From the NCBI GenBank assembly GCA_007135085.1, contig SLJM01000295.1, positions 1-34,855 on the forward strand: a stretch of 34,855 nt of DNA, in the 5' to 3' direction. Positions 7,968-14,450 of this stretch are shown in pieces. The notes under the pieces were generated by a model. The model had not been told where the DNA came from, made no database searches, and saw only the letters and a program-made list of their open reading frames with translations. Source of the stretch: Myxococcales bacterium (lineage in GTDB: Bacteria > Myxococcota_A > Bradymonadia > Bradymonadales > Bradymonadaceae). Made by a program: the position numbers and the translations under genes. Position 1 is the first letter of the stretch. Each line of letters begins with the position of its first letter.

Positions 7968-8420
7968 TCACTGAGGGCTCATCCCTTTGTCTCGCAACTG
8001 CTCGAGAGCATCCTCGCTCTTCTCCAGGCCGTCCAGGCCCATGCCCGACAGGACTGCGTCGGTCTTGGAGAATTGGATCTCTTCGTAATTGACGACCTGA
8101 ATTCGATTGCCCCAGGGGTCCAAAAAGTCCAGCCCACTGGTCTCCAGGATTTCCACTTCCAGCTCTGCAAGTCGCGTCCTCAGGGGCTGGCGATCGTCGA
8201 CGACGAGACCAAAATGACGGTGGGAATCGGCCTTTTGGGTTCTGCCCTGGGACAGGGCGATGAACTGATCGCCCATATCGATAAAGGCCATCGACTCGCC
8301 ACGCCCCCTCAATTCAAACTCGAATAGAGCCCCGTAGAAATCGAGGGCCTCGTCGATATCGCCCACCTCCAGGGCCACGTGATTGATGCCGACTAATTTC
8401 GATTTCTTCTCCTCGCTCAT
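7968..8420 (-). CDS. VOC family (glyoxalase/dioxygenase-fold) protein
   Basis: The 150-residue product is a single vicinal-oxygen-chelate unit: 'GINHVALEVGDIDEALDFYGALF' (first metal-ligand His14), a central 'HRHFGLVVDD', and 'FLDPWGNRIQVVNYEE' with the C-terminal acidic ligand position. Members include glyoxalase I, dioxygenases and resistance proteins; the reaction cannot be assigned. The frame is open upstream to 8549, but the ATG at 8420 has GGGAGAG seven bases upstream and begins right before the family's first strand, so the longer version is unlikely. The last 30 residues are an extra alpha-helical, charged tail not typical of the core fold. It is divergent from the acyltransferase gene. 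Confidence 0.85.
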   Translation of the reverse strand: MSEEKKSKLVGINHVALEVGDIDEALDFYGALFEFELRGRGESMAFIDMGDQFIALSQGRTQKADSHRHFGLVVDDRQPLRTRLAELEVEILETSGLDFLDPWGNRIQVVNYEEIQFSKTDAVLSGMGLDGLEKSEDALEQLRDKGMSPQ

Positions 8421-8537
8421 AATGACTCTCCCGTCAGTAGTGATAATCCCTTGCCGTGGCCCCACAGGGCGTATACACAGCGTGGTAATAGTTTTTGACC
8501 TGCTTGTCTCAGATCGCACCTTTAGAGAATGGTTGCC

Positions 8538-9566
8538 ATGAAACTCCACGAGATTCCCAAAGACATCAACTGGAAGCGTCGGGCTCTGACCACCACCTCC
8601 TGGTTCTTCCTGGCCATCGCCCTGACCGCTTTGCTTCCGGTGATCATCCCCTTAACCGCGCTCTACGACGTCATGACTCGCAACCAGCTCTCGGCGAGCC
8701 GAACGACTCTGTTTTTCACGTTCTTCTTCGTCATCGAATCAACGGGCCTGGTCGTGGCGTTCTGGCTCAAATTGCGACGAATCTTCGGCATGAGGGATCG
8801 AGACTACGAGATCGCCAATCGCAAATTGCAGCGCTGGTGGTCTCGGGGGCTCTTCTGGGGATCGGTGCGAATCTTCGCCGTCGACTGTCATATCAACGGC
8901 CTCGAGGAATTGGAGGACGAAAGGCCCTGCATCGTCCTGTCCCGCCACGCCAGCACTCTGGACACCATGCTCCCCATCGCCGTCGTACGTGAAATGAAGC
9001 ACTTTCGCTACGTCATCAAGTCCGAGTTGCTCGCCAGCCCGGCCCTGGACTACGTAGCCCAACGATTTCCCAACGTCTTTGTCAATCGCGGCGGCGACAA
9101 TCCCGAATTCGAGATCGAAAAGGTTGTCGCCCTGGGCACGGAGTTGGAGCCTAAAGACGCGGTGGTGGTCTACCCGGAGGGCACCCGATTTTCCCGGCGA
9201 AAGAGGCTGCGTCTCATCGAAAAATTCGAGGACAATCCAGATATGCTCGACATCGCCACGGAGCTGCGAAACACCCTCCCTCCCCTGCGTGAGGGTGGGG
9301 TCAGGCTCATCGAAGAGACCCCGGAGGCCGACGTGGTCTTCATCGCCCACCGCGGCATCGAGGGCGCCGGTGCCATGTCCGACCTGTTCAGCGGCGGGCT
9401 GACCAAAGCCAACCTCGATGTGGCCATCTGGCGATTTTCTGCCGATGAAGTCCCCCGTGACGATGGTGAGGTGCGCCAATTTCTCGTCGAAAACTGGAAG
9501 CGCATCGACCACTTCGTCAGCCAGAAAACCCTCCCCGGAGAGCAGCGAAAACGCCTCGCCGAGTAG
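8538..9566 (+). CDS. 1-acyl-glycerol-3-phosphate acyltransferase-like membrane protein (PlsC family)
   Basis: This is a probable phospholipid acyltransferase of the inner membrane. With ATG at 8538 it has 342 residues. Two hydrophobic segments (about 19-42 and 55-78) precede the catalytic domain. The HX4D motif is H137 to D142 (HASTLD), motif III is EGTR at 214-217, and 'VNRGGDN' is the region-II-like strand. The length and the two leading helices resemble the LPLAT/LCLAT group more than the short E. coli PlsC. ATG also occurs at 8529, but AGAGA at 8524-8528 is nine bases from 8538 and touches 8529, so I prefer 8538. It is followed by a TraB-family lipoprotein gene in the same direction. Confidence 0.85.
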   Translation: MKLHEIPKDINWKRRALTTTSWFFLAIALTALLPVIIPLTALYDVMTRNQLSASRTTLFFTFFFVIESTGLVVAFWLKLRRIFGMRDRDYEIANRKLQRWWSRGLFWGSVRIFAVDCHINGLEELEDERPCIVLSRHASTLDTMLPIAVVREMKHFRYVIKSELLASPALDYVAQRFPNVFVNRGGDNPEFEIEKVVALGTELEPKDAVVVYPEGTRFSRRKRLRLIEKFEDNPDMLDIATELRNTLPPLREGGVRLIEETPEADVVFIAHRGIEGAGAMSDLFSGGLTKANLDVAIWRFSADEVPRDDGEVRQFLVENWKRIDHFVSQKTLPGEQRKRLAE

Positions 9567-9601
9567 TGACTGGCCTCGCAGTTCCCCGAAGGAAACACCT
9601 T

Positions 9602-9637
9602 GTGGTAATCTCGCGGCGTTGTTCCGACGCCTACCAC
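9602..9637 (+). other. Interrupted stem-loop upstream of TraB-family gene
   Basis: GTGGTA (9602-9607) pairs with TACCAC (9632-9637), and GGCGT (9615-9619) with ACGCC (9627-9631), enclosing a 7-base loop and a one-sided 7-base bulge. It ends just before the ribosome site (GAGGG, 9639-9643) of the ATG at 9650. It could end the acyltransferase transcript or modulate translation of the next gene. No T-tract follows. Confidence 0.35.
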
Positions 9638-9649
9638 TGAGGGTTTGAA

Positions 9650-10627
9650 ATGTTCCGTTCGATCGCCGCTGTCCTCGTCGCCTTATCACTCTTTTTCATC
9701 GCCGCTTGCGACCAGAGCGAGCCAGAGGCGCCGGTCGGCGAAGAGGTTGAGCAAGTGGAGGCCCTGGCAGTCGAGGTCGCCGACGACGAACCGACAGCTG
9801 ACGAAGAAACCTCCTCCACCGGCATTGAGCGCTCTCTATTGTGGCGAATCGAAGGTCCCAATGAACCGGTATGGCTCTTCGGCACCATCCACGGTGGTGT
9901 CGACGTCTCCGACTGGGAGCGGATGCCCGCCGAGGTGCGACAGGCCTTTGAAGATTCGGAGCTGATCGTCCTCGAGATCGATATGGATGAGGCGTCGAGC
10001 CCGGAGGTTCAGATGGCTCTCGCCAGCAAGATGATCCTCCCCGAGGGGGAGTCACTTCAGTCGAAATTTGACGACGCCCAATGGCAGCGCCTCCAGGAAA
10101 TTGCCCCCATGCCCGCCCCGGCCATGGATCGTCTCCAACCCTGGGCGGTCTTCAGCATCATCCTCGACGGCCTTACTGGTGAGGCCGAGGCTGTCGATCT
10201 GGCGATTCAACGTCGGGCAAAGAACAAGGGCAAAGAGCTCGACTATCTCGAGACCCTGGACGAACAACTGCAGGTGCTCGCCGCCACCATCGACGCGGCG
10301 GTGCTGGCCGACACCGTCGACCGTTACGATTTTCACAAAACCCGCACTCACGAGCTCATCGAAGCCTATCGCCTGGGCGATGCTGACACCCTGGAATCCA
10401 TCGTCTACGACGCCGAAGAGATGGCCCGATTTCCCGACAGCCACGATCTATTGATGGTGGAGAGAAATCAGAACTGGCTGACCTCACTGCAAGATTATAT
10501 CGAGCGTGGAGGCGTCTTCGTCGCCGCCGGGGTGGGCCACTTCGTCGGTGAAGACAGCGTGGTCACCTACCTAGAAGAGGCGGGCTTTGAGATTTCCCGC
10601 GTTTCCCCCGCTGATAATGACCAGTAA
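9650..10627 (+). CDS. TraB/GumN family lipoprotein
   Basis: The 325-residue product has a lipoprotein signal peptide ending in IAAC (Cys20), followed by an acidic linker to about residue 58. The mature domain is of the TraB/GumN/Tiki family, which includes metal-dependent proteases. The N-terminal signature GTIHGG has H81, and the C-terminal signature 'VGHFVG' has H297, the paired histidines expected for metal binding. 'LIVLEIDMDE' supplies the conserved acidic strand. An Asp follows the lipid-bearing Cys, an inner-membrane retention signal in enterobacteria that may not apply here. The substrate is unknown. Its stop codon abuts the stop of the convergent RuvB-like gene with no gap. Confidence 0.85.
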   Translation: MFRSIAAVLVALSLFFIAACDQSEPEAPVGEEVEQVEALAVEVADDEPTADEETSSTGIERSLLWRIEGPNEPVWLFGTIHGGVDVSDWERMPAEVRQAFEDSELIVLEIDMDEASSPEVQMALASKMILPEGESLQSKFDDAQWQRLQEIAPMPAPAMDRLQPWAVFSIILDGLTGEAEAVDLAIQRRAKNKGKELDYLETLDEQLQVLAATIDAAVLADTVDRYDFHKTRTHELIEAYRLGDADTLESIVYDAEEMARFPDSHDLLMVERNQNWLTSLQDYIERGGVFVAAGVGHFVGEDSVVTYLEEAGFEISRVSPADNDQ

Positions 10628-11392
10628 TTAAAGAACTGCCTGTGTCAGGGCTCGTTCGTCGATGATCGTCGCCGAATGCTCTTCATCCCAGGAGGCCACC
10701 ACAGTGGCGATGATCCGCTGCAAGCGCCCGGGCAGCCCCTCCGAGCGGCGCACCAATTCCTGCACCGCTCCCTCGGTGACGCTCAATCCCAGACGATCGG
10801 CCGAGCGGTGAGCGATCTCGATGAGCGATTCCAATTCATAGGGAACCACCCGCAGGGAGATCCAATCTCTGGCCACCTGCTCTTCCAGCGACGGCCCGGC
10901 GCCGCCCAGGTCGGCCTGGGAAGTGGCGATGGCGCTGAACAGCGGAAGTTCCAGATCTCGCTCCACGTCCCCCCCGGACACCGCGGAGTCATCGTTTATC
11001 TCGAATTCGCGCACCGATCTGGCCAGAATCTGGTAGGCCTCCGATTCAAGGCGATGGACGCCGATGAGACGAAGGACGGCATTATCGGCCAGTCCGTATA
11101 AGGCCTCCCGCATTGATTGAGGATCGCAAACCCCGGCGGCATCGATACTGCGAAACGACTCCGGGCTGTCGTCGATGATCTCCATGGCCAGAGCGGTCGA
11201 GATGGCACGTTTGCCCGTCTCTGCCGGCCCCACCAATAAGATGGCCGGCAAGGGGTGCTCCCGCCGCTCAGAGGCCTCCAGCAACTCGCCAAGGGCTTCG
11301 ACCAACTCCGGTTGACCAATGACGGCAGAGAGCGAACGAGGTTCCATCCTCGCCATCAACCCTTCCACCCGGTTTATCTCTGTCTCTACCAT
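10628..11392 (-). CDS. RuvB-like AAA protein with degenerate Walker motifs (likely pseudo-ATPase)
   Basis: The 254-residue product follows the RuvB layout: 'IGQPELVEALGELLEAS', a P-loop region, 'VHRL', a sensor-like 'SAIATSQADL', and the lid 'ELVRRSEGLPGRLQRII'. The ATPase residues have changed. The P-loop reads GPAETGKR, with K61 kept but Arg62 where Ser/Thr is required, and the RuvB Walker B Asp-Glu is replaced by I110-G111. The C-terminal winged helix of RuvB is missing. It is therefore probably a non-hydrolysing AAA paralogue, perhaps an interaction partner or a clamp-loader-delta-prime-like subunit. I start at ATG 11392 with GGGA upstream; a GTG at 11416 in the same frame is an alternative. 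It directly abuts the convergent TraB-family gene. Confidence 0.65.
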   Translation of the reverse strand: MVETEINRVEGLMARMEPRSLSAVIGQPELVEALGELLEASERREHPLPAILLVGPAETGKRAISTALAMEIIDDSPESFRSIDAAGVCDPQSMREALYGLADNAVLRLIGVHRLESEAYQILARSVREFEINDDSAVSGGDVERDLELPLFSAIATSQADLGGAGPSLEEQVARDWISLRVVPYELESLIEIAHRSADRLGLSVTEGAVQELVRRSEGLPGRLQRIIATVVASWDEEHSATIIDERALTQAVL

Positions 11393-11477
11393 GCGATATT
11401 CCCGGTGCCTGTGCACCTGGCGCGACTTGCTGCATCTCCCTACATCCTCTCGGCTCGAGAGTTGGAAAAGAGCATGA

Positions 11478-11831
11478 CTAAAATCTGAGGCTCACGATAC
11501 GAAAGACCACCGGAGCCTGTGGCGTATGGGGATCGACAACCCGAGAAATCTCGAGCTTTCGGGCAAACTCATCGGACTTCATTGCCTCTAAATTCATCTC
11601 CGTGGGCTCTGTTATGGGCCCTCGTCGACCGAAGATCAAGTAAATCGCCGTCATCCCCAGAGGAACCCCCACCATCAACGCCCCCGTGGTTGTGGAGGAG
11701 CCCATCGATAGTGGCTCCTCGACAAGGCCCTTAAGAGCGCTGTCGAGGGGATTGGCCGCCGCCGTCGACGGAGCCATCAATCCGAAGATCCCTACCACCA
11801 TGGTCATTGCTATGATGAGCCGCCAATTCAT
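11478..11831 (-). CDS. Small exported membrane protein, unknown function
   Basis: The 117-residue product has a cleavable-looking signal peptide (hydrophobic 4-19, then 'APSTAAA', probable cut after Ala26). A second hydrophobic helix spans about 50-68 and is followed by positive residues (GRRG), so the C-terminal 50 residues should face the cytoplasm. GAGGAAG seven bases before the ATG supports the start. No family is recognised. The neighbouring minus-strand genes also encode membrane or exported proteins, and it may be cotranscribed with the upstream polytopic protein gene 112 bases away. Confidence 0.65.
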   Translation of the reverse strand: MNWRLIIAMTMVVGIFGLMAPSTAAANPLDSALKGLVEEPLSMGSSTTTGALMVGVPLGMTAIYLIFGRRGPITEPTEMNLEAMKSDEFARKLEISRVVDPHTPQAPVVFRIVSLRF

Positions 11832-11943
11832 CGCCGCTTCCTCGCCGAATCCTAACCTATGGCGTCGACGGCGGACGTCTCAATAATATGCTCGCGCCGT
11901 CGACTCTTTCAATCCGACGCAAAAGCCCCCCTCTTTTATTCAT

Positions 11944-12939
11944 CTATACCGCCTCCATCTCCAACTCCACGTCTTCTTCGAGGCGAAGAAAGCTCTCCAT
12001 ATCGTCTCGCAGAGCCGGCGCGAAGTGGTCGGGATGGGTGATCTGGGTATAAAAGACGGTGAAATAGCTGACCTTCAAGGCCGCCACCGCATAGGCGACG
12101 ACGATGCTGATGGACTTGCACAAAAAGAGCATCCCCAAAATGATCGGCCAGGCAAAGGTCACAGACTCGATCGTCCCTCCCCCCTCGACGTTGACATCGG
12201 TGATCTCCAGGGTGAAGACTGCGGGGGCGATATCTCCCAGCGCCCAGGCCAGGGCAACTCCGATCACACCGATAATAAAATAGAGGGGAGAGATGATCTT
12301 GGCGGCGATCTTACCCAGAATATCCACCCCGAATAGCCCCACCAGCGTCTCGGGCACCCGCTCTTTGAGGTCTTTCATCTGTTCTGCTGCCTCTTTGAAC
12401 CCCAGCCCATCGACGGCCACCGACGGCAGCAGATAATGCTTGGCCAGATCGAGCACTTTGGCCAGGCCGGCCATCAAGAGGTTGAACAAAAGACCCAAGA
12501 TGCCACCCTTCTTTGATTTTCGAGAGCCCACATAGGACATGATCATGGTCAATAATGCGATTTTTCGCACCGACCCCTTCAGCTGGGCCGTTCGCTTGCG
12601 GGAGTCCATAAACGACCGCTGTCGACCACATAATGTCTCGTAGACCAACCAGCTCAGGCGAGTCTTCTGGTAGCTGTGAAAGAAGAACCGATAGAACCAC
12701 ATGGCCGTCGACAAAAACAACCATGGAAGGGCCAGAATCCAAGCCCCGCCGAGGATGGCTGCCACACCAAAGAAAAAGAGAGTGGCCGTGACGAAGGAAT
12801 AGATCATCATCGCCACCCAGGGATACATCACCTCCCTGTTGCGATTGACGACGGTCACCGAGTTCTTGAGCAGATATTTCAAGCTGCTGAATTGCTCTCC
12901 GAAAGATCTGCGTTGGTTTTCATTACCCAGTGAAACCAT
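11944..12939 (-). CDS. Polytopic membrane protein of unknown function
   Basis: The 331-residue protein has a polar N-terminus, two adjacent hydrophobic helices at about 41-88, a charged basic loop (KKTR, RKRTAQ), a weak amphipathic segment near 145-165, and hydrophobic helices near 215-240 and 262-295. The C-terminal 30 residues are acidic and cytosolic-looking. The general layout recalls the uncharacterised DUF6159-like membrane proteins, but I cannot confirm the family by eye. The start is well supported by GGGAGAG seven bases before the ATG. It lies 53 bases downstream of the lipoprotein gene at 12993-13577 in the same direction, so the two are probably one operon. Role unknown. Confidence 0.7.
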   Translation of the reverse strand: MVSLGNENQRRSFGEQFSSLKYLLKNSVTVVNRNREVMYPWVAMMIYSFVTATLFFFGVAAILGGAWILALPWLFLSTAMWFYRFFFHSYQKTRLSWLVYETLCGRQRSFMDSRKRTAQLKGSVRKIALLTMIMSYVGSRKSKKGGILGLLFNLLMAGLAKVLDLAKHYLLPSVAVDGLGFKEAAEQMKDLKERVPETLVGLFGVDILGKIAAKIISPLYFIIGVIGVALAWALGDIAPAVFTLEITDVNVEGGGTIESVTFAWPIILGMLFLCKSISIVVAYAVAALKVSYFTVFYTQITHPDHFAPALRDDMESFLRLEEDVELEMEAV

Positions 12940-12992
12940 AATGGCTCTCCCTTAATCATTGACCCACTGTCATTGGTTGCCTTCGATAATCA

Positions 12993-13577
12993 TCAGAGGC
13001 ATAGGCCGGCGTCAACCCCGCGCAGGCAGTGGTGACGTTCCTCCAATTCGGTGACATACCACCGACCGTCGTCGCCCTCCAAATGAACCAGCAGGTCCAT
13101 ACCGATCATGGAGTCGTCCATAAAGCCCCACAATGCGATGACTCCAAGCGCTTCGTTGTCACCGGTATTCATGATTCGATAGGTCTGCTCCCGAAATTGC
13201 TGACCCAGCGCCTGATTGAGACCGAGCTCGGCGCCCAGGGCGTATAATTCGTCGACCGCCTGCGCCGAGCCGGTCATGCTGTCCGGGATATCCCGTTCAC
13301 TTTCTGCCCACTCAGTGGTTTGCGGATTGGCAAAATCGGGATCCACCGATTCTTTGAGCTGCTCCATCCGAGGTTGCTCGATGAGCTGCTCCCGGCTCAT
13401 CTCCACACCGCCGGCCGGCTCTGGCTCCGGCTCGCCACTGGCGGCTCGTTCAGACTCCTCTGCTTCCAGCGCAGCAGGTTCGGTGGCCTGTGCCGACTCC
13501 GATTCGCCCTCTCCCGCAGTTGGACCATCACAGGCGACGACAAGGAAGATGAAAAAAAGCATCGTAACAAAACGCAT
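12993..13577 (-). CDS. Putative lipoprotein with acidic linker
   Basis: The 194-residue product has a lipoprotein signal peptide ending in VVAC (Cys16). A long linker rich in Glu, Ala, Pro and Ser (about 18-60) follows, as in several other lipoproteins here. The rest is a compact domain of about 130 residues; its C-terminal half, 'GVIALWGFMDDSMIGMDLLVHLEGDDGRWYVTELEERHHCL', looks like an alpha/beta NTF2- or DUF-like fold, but I assign no family. Two cysteines near the C-terminus (HHC and GLC) could pair. GGAGG lies four bases before the ATG. The gene is divergent from the ArsR-rhodanese regulator and its 198-base upstream region is shared with it. Confidence 0.7.
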   Translation of the reverse strand: MRFVTMLFFIFLVVACDGPTAGEGESESAQATEPAALEAEESERAASGEPEPEPAGGVEMSREQLIEQPRMEQLKESVDPDFANPQTTEWAESERDIPDSMTGSAQAVDELYALGAELGLNQALGQQFREQTYRIMNTGDNEALGVIALWGFMDDSMIGMDLLVHLEGDDGRWYVTELEERHHCLRGVDAGLCL

Positions 13578-13660
13578 AGAACCTCCACTAAAATAAAGAA
13601 GAGTGGTCTTTGGGATATATCACTTTCGGTGCGCTCCATCTTTTTACCCAAAACCAACCC

Positions 13661-13673
13661 TCCTCGTCGAGGA
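13661..13673. promoter_or_regulatory. 13-base palindrome in the divergent region
   Basis: TCCTCG-T-CGAGGA is a perfect palindrome with one central base. It lies between the divergent lipoprotein and ArsR-rhodanese genes, 43 bases upstream of the proposed -35. It could be a second operator, but chance in a GC-rich region is not excluded. Confidence 0.25.
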
Positions 13674-13703
13674 TAGCCTCAGTGGAATATTTTGTTGGAC
13701 CAC

Positions 13704-13737
13704 TTGACTTAAACAAACAATCAAACAATATTTTGAT
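13704..13737 (+). promoter_or_regulatory. Promoter and operator of the ArsR-rhodanese/DsbD operon
   Basis: A -35 TTGACT (13704-13709) is 17 bases from a -10 AATATT (13727-13732). An inverted repeat ATCAAA (13720-13725) and TTTGAT (13732-13737) with a 6-base centre overlaps the -10. ArsR-family repressors commonly bind AT-rich palindromes at the -10, so this is a plausible autoregulatory operator. The region is distinctly AT-rich compared with its surroundings. Confidence 0.5.
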
Positions 13738-13775
13738 CGTCTCAAATCCTACTCTGTCTTCTCTTTCGGATTCAT

Positions 13776-14450
13776 ATGTCACTGCAGGAATTACCGCCGA
13801 CGCTCTACGAAGTATTCGCCCAGGTGGGCAAAGCGCTCTCCAGCCCCCATCGCCTTCGAATCCTCAACCTCCTCTCCCAACGAGACTGGTCCGTCGACGA
13901 GCTGGCCGATGCCCTGGGCCAGAGCACGGCAAATACGAGCGCTCATCTACAGGTGCTGCGCCAGGCGGTACTCGTGGAGCGACGGCGCCAGGGCAAACGG
14001 GTCTATTATAGTATCGCCGGAGAGCAAGCTGCCTCTTTATGGCTGACCCTGCGAGATATGGGACTGACCGAATTGCCAAATGCTCGCGAATTAATGAGGC
14101 GTTACCGCGGCGAGCCTCGATCGCTATCCCTTTTGAACAGTGATGAATTGCGCGACAAAATCGCCTCCGGAGAAATCGTTCTCCTCGATCTGAGACCTTC
14201 TCGAGAATATGAGTCAGGCCACCTGCCCTGGGCTCGCTCCATTCCTCTCGACGAACTGGAAGAGCGAATTGCCGAGCTGCCGGCGGACAAAAAAATCGTC
14301 GCCTATTGTCGCGGCCCCTATTGCGTCGGTGCAATCACCAGTGTGGAAACGCTGCGAGAATACGGGCGTGATGCTCATATTCTACGCGAGAGTGTGCTCG
14401 AATGGCGCGCTCTCGGCCTATCACTCGAGACCGCCGAGGTGCCCGCATGA
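13776..14450 (+). CDS. ArsR/SmtB-family regulator fused to a rhodanese domain
   Basis: The 224-residue protein has an N-terminal ArsR winged helix (about 10-95) with 'LSSPHRLRILNLLSQRDWSVDELADALGQSTANTSAHLQVLRQA'. Its C-terminal rhodanese domain (about 115-215) has the active loop C178-R-G-P-Y-C183. The only two cysteines in the whole protein are those of this loop, and the metal-binding cysteine motif of classical ArsR proteins is absent. Rhodaneses carry persulfide on the loop cysteine, so sulfur or redox sensing through the fused domain is the natural inference, not a demonstrated function. Its last four bases (ATGA) overlap the start of the DsbD-like gene, so the two are translationally coupled. 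Confidence 0.9.
   Translation: MSLQELPPTLYEVFAQVGKALSSPHRLRILNLLSQRDWSVDELADALGQSTANTSAHLQVLRQAVLVERRRQGKRVYYSIAGEQAASLWLTLRDMGLTELPNARELMRRYRGEPRSLSLLNSDELRDKIASGEIVLLDLRPSREYESGHLPWARSIPLDELEERIAELPADKKIVAYCRGPYCVGAITSVETLREYGRDAHILRESVLEWRALGLSLETAEVPA

Noticed and set aside
14402-14446. Upstream start for the DsbD-like gene
   Set aside because: The ATG at 14447 begins a clean signal peptide, has GAGGT upstream and overlaps the regulator's stop as expected for coupling.
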